64,000 bases of DNA from UBA10649 sp963793105. GTDB taxonomy: Bacteria; Actinomycetota; Actinomycetes; S36-B12. The stretch is from positions 1,054,001 to 1,118,000 of the forward strand of contig CAWBZB010000004.1 in NCBI GenBank assembly GCA_963793105.1, read 5' to 3'. The position numbers and the translations under genes were made by a program. Below are positions 27,481 to 36,338 of the stretch, in pieces (position 1 is the first letter of the stretch; each line of letters opens with the position of its first letter). The notes below the pieces were generated by a model. That model saw nothing but the letters and a program-made list of their open reading frames with translations, was not told the DNA's origin and searched no databases.

Positions 27481-28755
27481 GTGAGCTCACCGGTTCCGTC
27501 GTCCGCCCTTCCGGGTGAGCCATCCCCCGAACGCATCTTCGTCACCACTCGCCCCATCGCCGATCCCGTCGAACTCCTGGCCCGCCTCCCCCACACCGAC
27601 CCCGTGGCGTGGGTCCGCGACGGAGAGGGCCTGATCGGCTGGGGGGTGGCCGCGCGTCTGGAGGTACGAGGAGACGAGCGGTTCAGCCGGACCCAGCGGT
27701 GGTGGTCGACGCTGTGCGCCTCCCTCGAGATCGACGACACCGTCGCCATGCCGGGCACCGGGCCGGTCGCCTTCGGCTCGTTCTCGTTCGACGCTGAGTC
27801 GGAGTCGTCGATCGTGGTCGTCCCCCAGGTCGTCGTCGGCCGCCGGGCCGGTCAGGCCTGGGTCACGGTGATCGGCCACGAACGCGACGCACGGGCCGCA
27901 CTGCCGCCGGTGTCCGTCCCCGAGCAACCGCTGTCGGTCACCTGGGCTGAGGGCAGCCGCTCCCCCATCGAGTGGCAGGCCGCCGTCGGCGAGGCCGTCG
28001 ACCGGATCGCGGCCGGCGAGCTGGACAAGGTCGTGCTCGCCCGCGACGTCGTCGCACACATCGAGGGTCCCCTGGACGCACGGCACCTCCTCCTGCGGCT
28101 GGCAGACGCCTACCCGTCCTGCTGGACGTTCTGCGTCTCCGATCTGGTCGGCGCGACTCCCGAACTTCTCGTCCGGCGAACCGGCGACCTCGTCACGAGC
28201 CGGGTGCTCGCCGGCACCGTCCGCCGGCGCGGGGACGACCGTACCGATGCCGGCCTCGCGCGAGCGCTGCTGGCAAGCGGCAAGGACACCGCCGAGCACG
28301 AGTACGCCGTGCACTCGGTGGCCAAGGCGCTCGCGGCCCACTGCACCGACCTGGACGTCCCCAGCACCCCGCACGTCCTGGAGCTGGCCAACGTCCAGCA
28401 CCTGGCCACCGACGTCACCGGACGACTCGCCGACTCGTCCACCGTGCTCGCTCTCGCGGCCTCACTGCATCCCACTGCCGCGGTCTGCGGAACGCCGACG
28501 GAACGGGCCCTGGCGGTCATCGGCGAGCTCGAGGGCATGGACCGCGGACGGTACGCGGGTCCGGTGGGCTGGTTCGACCGCCACGGTGACGGCGAGTTCG
28601 GGATCGCGCTCAGGTGCGCCGTCGTCGATGCTGAACGGCGGCAGGTGCGCTCCTTCGCGGGGTGCGGGATCGTCGCGGGTTCGGAGCCGGCCGATGAGCT
28701 GGCGGAGTCCGTGGCGAAACTCGTCCCGATCCGGGACGCCCTCGAACTCGGCTGA
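27481..28755 (+). CDS. menF: Isochorismate synthase
   Basis: A 424-residue chorismate-utilising enzyme. The catalytic domain occupies about residues 165-424 with LDKVVLARDVVAHIEG, GATPELLVRRTGDLVTSRVL, LAGTVRRRG, HPTAAVCGTPTERAL and FGIALRCAVVD. It converts chorismate to isochorismate for menaquinone (or siderophores). The menaquinone role follows from its position beside menG and menD. GTG 27481 has no ribosome-binding site but lies six bases after TACGCT, so it is probably leaderless. The first 30 residues (SSPVPSSALPGEPSPER) are low complexity. Confidence 0.92.
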   Translation: MSSPVPSSALPGEPSPERIFVTTRPIADPVELLARLPHTDPVAWVRDGEGLIGWGVAARLEVRGDERFSRTQRWWSTLCASLEIDDTVAMPGTGPVAFGSFSFDAESESSIVVVPQVVVGRRAGQAWVTVIGHERDARAALPPVSVPEQPLSVTWAEGSRSPIEWQAAVGEAVDRIAAGELDKVVLARDVVAHIEGPLDARHLLLRLADAYPSCWTFCVSDLVGATPELLVRRTGDLVTSRVLAGTVRRRGDDRTDAGLARALLASGKDTAEHEYAVHSVAKALAAHCTDLDVPSTPHVLELANVQHLATDVTGRLADSSTVLALAASLHPTAAVCGTPTERALAVIGELEGMDRGRYAGPVGWFDRHGDGEFGIALRCAVVDAERRQVRSFAGCGIVAGSEPADELAESVAKLVPIRDALELG

Positions 28756-28778
28756 TCTCCCGGAGGGGCGAGGCTCGC

Positions 28779-30425
28779 TCAGAGATCCGCGGTCTGGCAG
28801 ATCACCGACGTCCCGAGGTCGTGATCGGCGGAGACCGCCCACGTCAGGTCGGTCGATCGCAGGAGCGAGAGCATCGCCCGATTCTCGGCGAGGACGTAGG
28901 CCACGAGCCGGGTGAATCCCATGCGTCGGGCCGCATCGACCAGGCGCGTCATGAGGATGCGTCCGACGCCCGCGCCGTGCCAGGCGTCGTCGACGATGAG
29001 GGCGATCTCCGCCTCGTCGGTCACGCCCGGACTGATCGGGAAGACATTGCCGAGGGCGATCACGACGTCGTTCACGTCGGTCACGACGAGGGTGGCCCCG
29101 CGATGCCCGCCGGAGATCCGGCGCAGGTTGTCCTCGCGCCATTCGTTCATCGGGGTGAAGTAGCGCTGGTAGCGCGACTCCGCCGAGCACCGCTCGTGCA
29201 GGGCCTCGACTCCGCTCGTGTCGTCCGGGCGGCCCAGGCGGATCGTCACCGGGCGCCCGTCGGGCAGCGTGTCCCGCCAGCCGTAGCCGTCGGGTTCCCC
29301 GCGAGCCTCGGCCAGGGCTGCGACCAGCTCCAGCAGTGCCGAGGCGCGATTGCGCTCGGTGCGGGTGAACGGCGCCCTGACGCGACGCAGGATCACGTGG
29401 CGCTCCGGGGTCCACTGCAGGCGCAGGATGAAGTCGGACGAGTCGTCCCCCACCGCCGCGGTCGTCACCTCCCACGAGTCCGCCAGCACGAGGTCGGCGA
29501 CCGCCTTGGGGGTGGCGTCCGGGTGCTGCGCGAGCCGCGACGAGAGGTGCAGGACCCTGGTGGCGATGTCCCCGGCGTCGTCCTCCGTGCCTCGCGCCAC
29601 GATGACATCGGAGCCCACCGACGAGATGCCGTGCGCGATCGTGGCCCGGTCCACGTCAGGGGGCGATGACAAGAACATGTCGACGAGCTGCTGCCCGTCG
29701 GCCAGCTGCGCGGTGAACAGGCTCACGACGTGCACGCGCAGCAGCGAGAGGACCCGCAGGAGCCGGGCGGTGGACGAGGGAGCGCTGGACATCGTCACCC
29801 GCGCGCGCCAGCGGGTCGACGCACCCTCACCGTCGTCGAGATCCTCCGCGGCGAGGGCCTCCAGCAGTCTGGCCGTGAGTGCCGTCCAGGAACGCGCGTC
29901 GCTCCATCGCTCCGACAGCGGCGCCAGCATCGCCAGGCCCAGGCCGACTGCGATGAGGTGCAGCGCGGCGGCATCGTCGGTGAAGGACTCGTCGGCCTCA
30001 CCGCCGCGGAGCTGCCGGATGACCTCCTGCGCGGCCTGCCACCGAAGTCCCAGCCGCTCGGCCATGACCTGCCGGGTCGCCTCGTCGTACGGGGCGGCCA
30101 CGATCGCCTGGAGCTCGATGGGGTCCCAGGCCGCGCCGGGATCGCCGAGCACGTCCCGGGCCGCCCGCAGGAGCGCCTGGAGGGCCGGCTCGCTGGGGTG
30201 CGCGGCCTGCGCCGCCATGGACTCGGCGACCGGCGGGAAGGGCAGGCCCTGCAGGACCTCCCGCAGGAGATCGATGCGGTGCCGCCCCACGCCTGACACG
30301 GTGCGCAGCGGCACGTCCGCGGCACGCGCGATGTCGCGGCGTCCTGCGTTCGCGATGCTCTTCTCGGAGTAGACCTCCTGGGCGGCGGCGATCACGCGAT
30401 CGCGCTTGTCCGGGTCGGTTGGCAT
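28779..30425 (-). CDS. TetR-like regulator fused to a GNAT acetyltransferase
   Basis: A 548-residue three-part protein. Residues 1-50 form a TetR-type helix-turn-helix (RDRVIAAAQEVYSE, then ADVPLRTVSG), with a TetR-like helical domain to about 200. Residues about 210-385 contain one or two ACT-like alpha/beta units (LLRVLSLLRVHVVSLFTAQL). Residues about 395-548 are a GNAT acetyltransferase (VTIRLGRPDDTSGVEALHER; acetyl-CoA loop VDDAWHGAGVGRILMTRL). The fusion suggests regulation or protein acetylation tuned by a small ligand, possibly an amino acid; this is inference. ATG 30425 lies seven bases after a TAGCGT hexamer. It sits after menD on the same strand. Confidence 0.8.
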   Translation of the reverse strand: MPTDPDKRDRVIAAAQEVYSEKSIANAGRRDIARAADVPLRTVSGVGRHRIDLLREVLQGLPFPPVAESMAAQAAHPSEPALQALLRAARDVLGDPGAAWDPIELQAIVAAPYDEATRQVMAERLGLRWQAAQEVIRQLRGGEADESFTDDAAALHLIAVGLGLAMLAPLSERWSDARSWTALTARLLEALAAEDLDDGEGASTRWRARVTMSSAPSSTARLLRVLSLLRVHVVSLFTAQLADGQQLVDMFLSSPPDVDRATIAHGISSVGSDVIVARGTEDDAGDIATRVLHLSSRLAQHPDATPKAVADLVLADSWEVTTAAVGDDSSDFILRLQWTPERHVILRRVRAPFTRTERNRASALLELVAALAEARGEPDGYGWRDTLPDGRPVTIRLGRPDDTSGVEALHERCSAESRYQRYFTPMNEWREDNLRRISGGHRGATLVVTDVNDVVIALGNVFPISPGVTDEAEIALIVDDAWHGAGVGRILMTRLVDAARRMGFTRLVAYVLAENRAMLSLLRSTDLTWAVSADHDLGTSVICQTADL

Positions 30426-30432
30426 GCCCCCC

Positions 30433-30438
30433 ACGCTA
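30433..30438 (-). promoter_or_regulatory. -10 hexamer of the TetR-GNAT gene (leaderless)
   Basis: TAGCGT on the minus strand overlapping the menD stop codon, seven bases before ATG 30425 (or ending at an alternative GTG 30434). This gives the gene its own promoter downstream of menD. Confidence 0.45.
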
Positions 30439-32181
30439 CGCCGAACCGAGCGCCTCGCTCACCGCGCGTTGCACGTTGACGAGGACCTCCGCCTCATGCT
30501 CCCGGGAGCACGTACGCGCCACCACGATGCGCACACCGCCCAGCCCTACGGCGTCGTCGACGGCTTCCGCCAGCGCGGTGCCGGTCTCGGCCACCACGGC
30601 CGGGAAGCCGGCCGCCGCGGCCAGCGCGACGAGGTCGATCCCGAGCGGGACGCCGAACACCCGCTCGAACCCCTGCGCATACTGCGGGGCACCCTGCTCC
30701 AGCGACGAGAAGATGCCCCCGCCGTCGTTGTCCGAGACCACGATGACGAGGTCGGGCCGCTCCTCCTCCGGCGGCGCCAGGAGTCCGTTGCTGTCGTAGA
30801 GGAAGGTCTGGTCGCCCACGAGCGCGAGGGCACCCGCTCCACCGTTTCGCTGCAAGGCGCTGGCCGCGCCCCAGGCGCTGGACACGCATCCGTCGATTCC
30901 GGACGTTCCGCGGTTGCCGAGGATCACCGCCTCCTGGACGGTGTTCGCCGCAAACGAGCCGAGATGCCGAACGGGCCAGGACGCGCCGACGTACAGCAGG
31001 CCGCCGTCGGGAACGGCATTCGCAGCGATCCGGGCGACGTGCATCCCGGTGAGGGTCCCGTCCGCGGAGAACAGTGCGGTCTCCACGGCCGCGGCCGCAA
31101 GCACGTCTGCCCGCTGCCAGGACTCCAGCCAGGCCTCGTCGATCTCCGCCTCGGTCGGCGGGAGGGGCACGGACGCCAGCACGACGTCAGCGGTGCGGGT
31201 CGGGTCACTCCACTCGGGGCGCGTATCCACCGCCACGTGCAGACCTGCGGCGCTGATCATCCGTAGGACCGAACGACTCAGGCCGACCCGTCCCACGGTG
31301 AGGACGAGGTCCGGGACATGCGCCTCGGCGAAACCGGCATCGGCCAGCAGCAGCGGCCCGTGCGACAGGGCGGTCGTGCAGCCGGCGCCGTTGCCGCTGG
31401 GCTCGGCGATGACCGGCCACCCGAGCACGTCGGCAAGCTCATCCGCCAGCTCCACCGCATCGGTGTCGTCGTGGTCCCCCAGGACGACGATGCCGCGGGC
31501 GGGGACGTGCACCTCGTCGAGCAGTGCATCCAGGACGTCGTCGAGCGGCGTGCTCATCCCGGCTACCAGCCGAGCATCCGCCGTCCACGGTCTCCCGTCC
31601 GGGCGCCCCTCGAGCTCCTCCGCCCAGTCGCCCTCTCCGGGCACGAGCGGCTCCGCGAACGGGACGTTCAGGTGGACCGGACCCGGCCGCACGGCATCGG
31701 TCGAGGCGGCGACCGTCCGGGCCACCGTCGACCGCCAGTAGCGCACGAGTCCGGCCTGCCGCGTCGCCGTGGCCATGTCGACGGCCAGCCGCACGTCCGC
31801 CCCGTAGACACCGGGCTGGTGGATGGTCTGGTTGGCCCCGATGCCGCGCAGCTGCGGCGGCCGGTCAGCCGTGACGGCGATCAACGGGATCGCCGACTGG
31901 TCGGCCTCCACGATCGCCGGGTGCAGGTTGACCGCCGCCGTGCCGGACGTGGTCACGACGATGGCGGGCACACCGGTCACCTTGGCGATGCCCACCGCCA
32001 AGTAGCCCGCCGAGCGCTCGTCGAGCCGCACGTGCAGGGTGATCTCGCCGCGCTCCTCCGCGGCCGCCAGCGCCATCGCCAGCGGCGTCGAGCGCGAGCC
32101 GGGAGACAGCACCGCGTCAGTGATGCCGCAGCGGAGGAACTCGTCGACCATCACCGTGGCCTGGGCCGTCGAGGGATTCAC
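30436..32181 (-). CDS. menD: SEPHCHC synthase (2-oxoglutarate-dependent)
   Basis: A 581-residue thiamine-diphosphate enzyme that adds the succinyl-semialdehyde unit of 2-oxoglutarate to isochorismate. Features are DAVLSPGSRSTPLAMAL (residues about 19-35), VVTTSGTAAVNLHPAIVEA, RGIGANQTIHQPG, GTSGIDGCVSSAWGAA and the Mg/ThDP region ending VSDNDGGGIFSSLEQG. The start is GTG 32181. It lies 12 bases after menC in a menB-menC-menD operon. A weak -10-like AAGGCT is six bases upstream. Length is typical. Confidence 0.95.
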   Translation of the reverse strand: MNPSTAQATVMVDEFLRCGITDAVLSPGSRSTPLAMALAAAEERGEITLHVRLDERSAGYLAVGIAKVTGVPAIVVTTSGTAAVNLHPAIVEADQSAIPLIAVTADRPPQLRGIGANQTIHQPGVYGADVRLAVDMATATRQAGLVRYWRSTVARTVAASTDAVRPGPVHLNVPFAEPLVPGEGDWAEELEGRPDGRPWTADARLVAGMSTPLDDVLDALLDEVHVPARGIVVLGDHDDTDAVELADELADVLGWPVIAEPSGNGAGCTTALSHGPLLLADAGFAEAHVPDLVLTVGRVGLSRSVLRMISAAGLHVAVDTRPEWSDPTRTADVVLASVPLPPTEAEIDEAWLESWQRADVLAAAAVETALFSADGTLTGMHVARIAANAVPDGGLLYVGASWPVRHLGSFAANTVQEAVILGNRGTSGIDGCVSSAWGAASALQRNGGAGALALVGDQTFLYDSNGLLAPPEEERPDLVIVVSDNDGGGIFSSLEQGAPQYAQGFERVFGVPLGIDLVALAAAAGFPAVVAETGTALAEAVDDAVGLGGVRIVVARTCSREHEAEVLVNVQRAVSEALGSA

Positions 32182-32193
32182 GACATCAGCCTT

Positions 32194-33228
32194 TCACGAC
32201 CCCTCCGCGACCAGAGAACCGCTGCGCCGCCCCGCCCCCGCAGCCCACGCGGACGCCAGCCGGTCCCGCCACCACCGCGCCCGATCCTCGGTGATGCGAT
32301 CACGCGCCTCGACGAGGGCCGCCAGGTCCGGCAGGGTGCGCTCGACCGTCACCAGGCCGCCCACCGGCACGCGCGGCCGTTCGACCACGTCGGCCGACAG
32401 GAGGGCGCCCGTGCCGAGTCCGCAGGCGAACGGGAGATCCGGCATCGCCGCCGCCGCGGCCACTGCCACGTCCAGTCCCACGGTGCTGTCGAGCGAGCCG
32501 CTGATCACGACCGGCACATCCATGGCCGCCGCCACGGCCAGCGTCGCGGCCACGCCACCCAGGGGGGCCGGCTTGAGCACCGCCACGTCGGCGTAGTCCC
32601 GCACGCGGATGGAGCCGGGATCCGCCGCGGTTCGGATGGTGTCGTCGACGGCGAACGGGACATCGACCGCTCGCCGGAGCTCGCGCATCTCCGCCGGCGT
32701 GCGGCAGGGCTGCTCCACGTACTCGATCCCGTACTGGTCGAGCCGCCGCAGTGCCGCGGCGCCGCGGGCGACGTCCCAGGCGCCGTTGGCGTCGATGCGG
32801 ATCGCGCCACGCCCGCGTCCCAGCACCGTGTCGAGCACGTCACGGACGCTCGCCACCCGTGCCTCGTCGTCAGCGAGGCTGGCCGACCCCACCTTGACCT
32901 TGACGGTGCGGCACCCGCGCTCGAGCACTGCCTCACGGGTCAGGGTGGCGGCATCGGCCGAGTCCACGCCGGGCACGATCGCGTTCACCTCGATCACGTC
33001 GCGCACCGGGTCGGGGTACCGTCCGAAGGCGGCCTCGACCGCACTGTCCAGCCATCGCGAGGCCGCCGCATCGGTGTAGTCGTCGAAGGGGGCGAACTCC
33101 CCCCACCCCGACGGCCCCTTGATGAGCATGCCCTCCCGGACGGCCAGCCCGCGGAAGCTCCGCCGCAGCGGAAGCGCGAATGGCATCGCCGACTCGAGCA
33201 GCAGACGCAGGGGACGGTCCCCGTCCAT
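32194..33228 (-). CDS. menC: o-Succinylbenzoate synthase
   Basis: A 344-residue enolase-superfamily enzyme that dehydrates SHCHC to o-succinylbenzoate. Catalytic Lys lies in CRTVKVKVG (about residue 107), metal ligands in RIDANGAW (Asp), YVEQPC (Glu) and VDDTI (Asp), and a second Lys in VAVLKPAPLGG. ATG 33228 shares a base with the menB stop (TGATG). The C-terminal 30 residues are Arg/Ala-rich. It belongs to the menB-C-D operon. Confidence 0.93.
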   Translation of the reverse strand: MDGDRPLRLLLESAMPFALPLRRSFRGLAVREGMLIKGPSGWGEFAPFDDYTDAAASRWLDSAVEAAFGRYPDPVRDVIEVNAIVPGVDSADAATLTREAVLERGCRTVKVKVGSASLADDEARVASVRDVLDTVLGRGRGAIRIDANGAWDVARGAAALRRLDQYGIEYVEQPCRTPAEMRELRRAVDVPFAVDDTIRTAADPGSIRVRDYADVAVLKPAPLGGVAATLAVAAAMDVPVVISGSLDSTVGLDVAVAAAAAMPDLPFACGLGTGALLSADVVERPRVPVGGLVTVERTLPDLAALVEARDRITEDRARWWRDRLASAWAAGAGRRSGSLVAEGS

Positions 33229-34160
33229 CAGGGGCGCTTGGGGAACTGCCGGAAGTCCGGCTTGCGCTTCTCCTTGTAGGCGTCCCGGCCGTGCTGCGCC
33301 TCCTCGGTCATGTAGAACAGCAGGGTCGCGTCGCCGGCCAGCTGCTGGACGCCGGCGAGACCGTCGTCGGCCGCGTTGTGCGAGGCCTTCAGCATGCGCA
33401 GCGCCAGCGGCGACATGTCGAGCATCTCCCGCGCCCACGCCACCGTCTCGACCTCGAGGTCCTCGATCGGAACGACCGAGTTGACCAGGCCCCAGTCGTA
33501 GGCCTGCTCGGCGCCGTACTGCCGACAGGTGTACCAGACCTCGCGGGATCGCTTCTGTCCCACGGTCCGCGCGAGCAGTCCGGAGCCGTAGCCGCCGTCG
33601 AACGAACCCACCATCGGGCCGGTCTGCCCGAAACGTGCGTTGTCGGCGGCGATCGTCAGGTCGCAGACGACGTGGAGCACGTGGCCGCCACCGATCGCGT
33701 AGCCGGCGACCATGGCGACGACGGGCTTCGGGGTCCGGCGGATCTGTATCTGCAGGTCCAGGACGTTGAGCCGGCCGATGCCCTTGCGCGCGACGTCGTC
33801 GTCGCCGAGGTAGCCATCGTCGCCGCGGATGACCTGGTCGCCGCCGGAGCAGAACGCCAGGTCGCCCTGGCCCGTGAGGACGATCACCCCGACGGAGTCG
33901 TCGTCGCGCGCGCGGTTCATGGCGTCCTGCAGCTCGAAGAGGGTCTGCGGACGGAACGCGTTCCGCTTCTGCGGCCGGTCGATCGTGATCTTCGCGATGC
34001 CGACGTCGTCCCCGGTCGACAGCTCGTACCGGATGTCGCCGAAATCACCGACCGACTCCCACGAACAGCCCGGCCGCATGGACGAATGCGCGGGATCCTG
34101 CAGCGCCGGCGATCCCTCCGGGGCGACGGGCGGGAGCACGTAGCGGGTACGGGTATCCAT
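33228..34160 (-). CDS. menB: 1,4-dihydroxy-2-naphthoyl-CoA synthase
   Basis: A 310-residue crotonase-fold enzyme that cyclises o-succinylbenzoyl-CoA. Oxyanion-hole and active-site segments include GDLAFCSGGDQ, VVAMVAGYAIGGGHVLHVVC and GPMVGSFDGGYGSGLLARTV. The C-terminus with KRKPDFRQFPKRP is the standard MenB tail. I use ATG 34160; TAGGTT lies seven bases upstream on the minus strand, so the menB-C-D mRNA is probably leaderless. The promoter is back-to-back with that of menE. Confidence 0.95.
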   Translation of the reverse strand: MDTRTRYVLPPVAPEGSPALQDPAHSSMRPGCSWESVGDFGDIRYELSTGDDVGIAKITIDRPQKRNAFRPQTLFELQDAMNRARDDDSVGVIVLTGQGDLAFCSGGDQVIRGDDGYLGDDDVARKGIGRLNVLDLQIQIRRTPKPVVAMVAGYAIGGGHVLHVVCDLTIAADNARFGQTGPMVGSFDGGYGSGLLARTVGQKRSREVWYTCRQYGAEQAYDWGLVNSVVPIEDLEVETVAWAREMLDMSPLALRMLKASHNAADDGLAGVQQLAGDATLLFYMTEEAQHGRDAYKEKRKPDFRQFPKRP

Positions 34161-34167
34161 GGGCGGC

Positions 34168-34173
34168 AACCTA
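34168..34173 (-). promoter_or_regulatory. -10 hexamer of the menBCD operon (leaderless)
   Basis: TAGGTT on the minus strand, seven bases before the menB ATG. It is only six bases from the divergent -10 hexamer at 34180. Confidence 0.5.
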
Positions 34174-34179
34174 TCGCCC

Positions 34180-34185
34180 TACGCT
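34180..34185 (+). promoter_or_regulatory. -10 hexamer of the upstream ORF-menE-menA transcript
   Basis: TACGCT on the plus strand, seven bases before ATG 34193 of a short upstream ORF. Confidence 0.45.
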
Positions 34186-34192
34186 CTCGACG

Positions 34193-34252
34193 ATGCCCCG
34201 TCTTCGGCCGACCGTTCGACCGCGCCGCCCACGCCCGGTGGAGGCGCCATGA
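34193..34252 (+). CDS. Arg/Pro-rich 19-residue leader ORF upstream of menE
   Basis: A short ORF, MPRLRPTVRPRRPRPVEAP, with six Arg and six Pro in 19 residues. It begins seven bases after a -10 hexamer, as the leaderless genes in this window do, and its TGA overlaps the menE ATG (ATGA). It is in a different frame from menE. The arrangement suggests a translated leader peptide coupled to menE; consecutive Pro/Arg codons could slow ribosomes. No homologue is known to me, and an accidental ORF remains possible. Confidence 0.4.
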   Translation: MPRLRPTVRPRRPRPVEAP

Positions 34253-35460
34253 GCCGTGCCCTCCTCCGCGTCCCGGTACCGCCGGGTCCTGAGGGTCCCG
34301 CGCGGCTGCTGCCCGCGCTGGCGGCGGCGCTCGACGGCAGGGGCGCGGCTATCGCCCCGGTGCCCACGGTCTCCGCGACGGTGTCCAACGAGTACGTGAT
34401 GTCGCTGCTGAAGGCCGTGCAGGCCGATGATCCGGACCGTCCGCTTGAGTCCGACGACGTGGCGGCGGTCGTCGCCACATCCGGGTCGACCGGCGCCCCG
34501 CGCGGGGTCCTGCTCACGGCGGCGAACCTGACCTCGATGATCGCTGCGGTGCACGGCGCCCGGGCCCGTCCGCAATGGGTCGTCGCCCTCCCGGTCACGT
34601 CGATGGGCGGGCTGAATGTGCTCGTCCGGGCACTGGCCGCCGATCGCGAGCCCGTCGTCCTCCCGAGCGTCGGCGGGGCGGGGCCGTTCACGGCGGCGGA
34701 CTTCGCCGCGACGGTCGATCGGGCCGCCCTCGATGCGCAGGACATCCGGGTGTCCCTGGTCCCTGCCCAGCTGGCGCGCCTGCTGTCGGACGACGCCGGC
34801 ATCGCCGCCCTCCAGGGATGCGCGTCCGTCCTGGTGGGGGGAGGCGCCACGCGACACTCGCTGGTGGCGAGCGCGCGCGAGCTCGGCATCCCCGTCACCA
34901 CGACCTACGGCGCGACCGAGACAGCCGGCGGCTGCGTGTTCGACGGCCGCCCACTCCCCGGGGTGACGGTGACTGCCGACGGGTCACCGGGGCTGCTGAC
35001 CATCCAGGGGCCATGCGTCGCGCTCGGATACCGCGGCGATGCCGCGCTCACCCGGGAGCGGTTCACCTCCGAGGGGTTCCGCAGCCCCGACCTCGGGCAG
35101 GTGGCCCCCAGCGGCCAGGTCACCGTGCTCGGCCGGGCGGACGACGTCGTCATCATCCGCGGCGTGAACGTCTCCCCGCTCGCCGTCGAGCGTGCCGTCA
35201 GCGACCTGCCGGACGTGGTGACCGCCGCGGCCGTCACGGTCCCGTCGCGCGACAGGGAGCCCGAGCTGCACGTCTTCGTCGAGGTCCGCGACTCCGCCCA
35301 GGGAGTGCAGGACGCCGCCCGGGCGGAGGTCGAGCGACGACTGGGACCGGCGGCGCGTCCTGTCGTGCACCGGGTCAGCGGGCTCCCCCACCTGCCGAAT
35401 GGCAAGGTGGACCGACTGCTCCTGCGGCGGCAAGCCGCAGGCGACGAGGGGACCGGCTGA
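34249..35460 (+). CDS. menE: o-Succinylbenzoate-CoA ligase
   Basis: A 403-residue adenylate-forming enzyme that activates o-succinylbenzoate with CoA. Motifs are VVATSGSTGAPRGVLL (P-loop, about residues 75-90), TTYGATETAGG (A5), RADDVVIIRGVNVSP (A8) and LPNGKVDRL with the catalytic Lys near the C-terminus. It is shorter than typical acyl-CoA ligases, as expected for actinobacterial MenE. ATG 34249 has GGTGGAGG upstream and overlaps the stop of a short Arg/Pro-rich ORF. menA begins two bases after its stop. Confidence 0.93.
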   Translation: MSRALLRVPVPPGPEGPARLLPALAAALDGRGAAIAPVPTVSATVSNEYVMSLLKAVQADDPDRPLESDDVAAVVATSGSTGAPRGVLLTAANLTSMIAAVHGARARPQWVVALPVTSMGGLNVLVRALAADREPVVLPSVGGAGPFTAADFAATVDRAALDAQDIRVSLVPAQLARLLSDDAGIAALQGCASVLVGGGATRHSLVASARELGIPVTTTYGATETAGGCVFDGRPLPGVTVTADGSPGLLTIQGPCVALGYRGDAALTRERFTSEGFRSPDLGQVAPSGQVTVLGRADDVVIIRGVNVSPLAVERAVSDLPDVVTAAAVTVPSRDREPELHVFVEVRDSAQGVQDAARAEVERRLGPAARPVVHRVSGLPHLPNGKVDRLLLRRQAAGDEGTG

Positions 35461-35461
35461 C

Positions 35462-36338
35462 GTGGCGACCAGGCGACAGTGGCTCGAAGGTGCGCGACCG
35501 CGCACCCTTCCGGCGGCCATCGCGCCGGTCTGCGTCGGTGCCGGACTCGGGGCGTGGGCCGGCGCCTTCGACGCGGTGCGGGTCGCGCTGGCCCTCGTCG
35601 TGGCCGTGGCCCTGCAGGTCGCCGTGAACTACGCGAACGACTACAGCGACGGCATCAAGGGGACCGATGCCGCCCGGGTGGGCCCGGTTCGGCTGGTCGG
35701 GCAGGGGCTCGCGGCCCCGGCCCGCGTGAGGGGCGCCGCGTTCCTCTCCTTCGGCGTCGCCGCGGTGGCCGGACTCGGCCTCGTCGCCCTGACCGCCCAA
35801 TGGTGGCTGCTGGCCGTGGGCGCCGCCAGCATCGCGGCGGCCTGGCTGTACACCGGGGGGCCGCGGCCCTACGGATATGCCGGACTCGGCGAGCTGTTCG
35901 TCTTCGTCTTCTTCGGTCTGGTTCCGGTCGTCGGCACGGCATATGTGCAGACCCTCACGATCACGGCACCTGACGTGGTCGCCGCGATCGGCGTCGGACT
36001 GCTGGCGTGCGCGATCCTGGTGACCAACAACCTGCGCGACATCCCCGGCGACACCGCCGCCGGCAAGACCACCCTTGCGGTGCGGATCGGCGACGCGCGC
36101 ACGCGCATCCTCTACGCGGCCGCCGTCATCCTGGCCCTGCTCGTCCCGCTAGGAGTGGCCGCACTCGACGTCGCCGTGGGTCGCACTGGCCTCATTGACG
36201 GGACTGCTGGCCCTTCGCCCGATCCGGATCGTCCTCGACGGGGCGCTCGGACCCGCCCTCATCCCCGCCCTCAAGCTCACCGGTCAGCTGCTGCTCGTCT
36301 ACGGGCTCGCGCTCGGAGCCCTGCTCGCCATGGCCTGA
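35462..36338 (+). pseudogene. menA: 1,4-dihydroxy-2-naphthoate polyprenyltransferase, frameshifted
   Basis: An UbiA-family membrane prenyltransferase of about 291 residues that joins the polyprenyl tail to the naphthoate ring. The Mg/diphosphate motif NYANDYSDGIKGTD is near residue 60, and NNLRDIPGDTAAGKTTLAV is the second Asp-rich region. An extra G in the run at 36178-36180, after LDVAV, breaks the frame; the last helices (ALASLTGLLALRPIRIVL, GLALGALLAMA) continue in the next frame to TGA 36336-36338. A one-base homopolymer error is the simplest reading, since the rest of the pathway is intact. GTG 35462 follows the menE stop. The 3' end overlaps a convergent gene by 62 bp. Confidence 0.88.
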
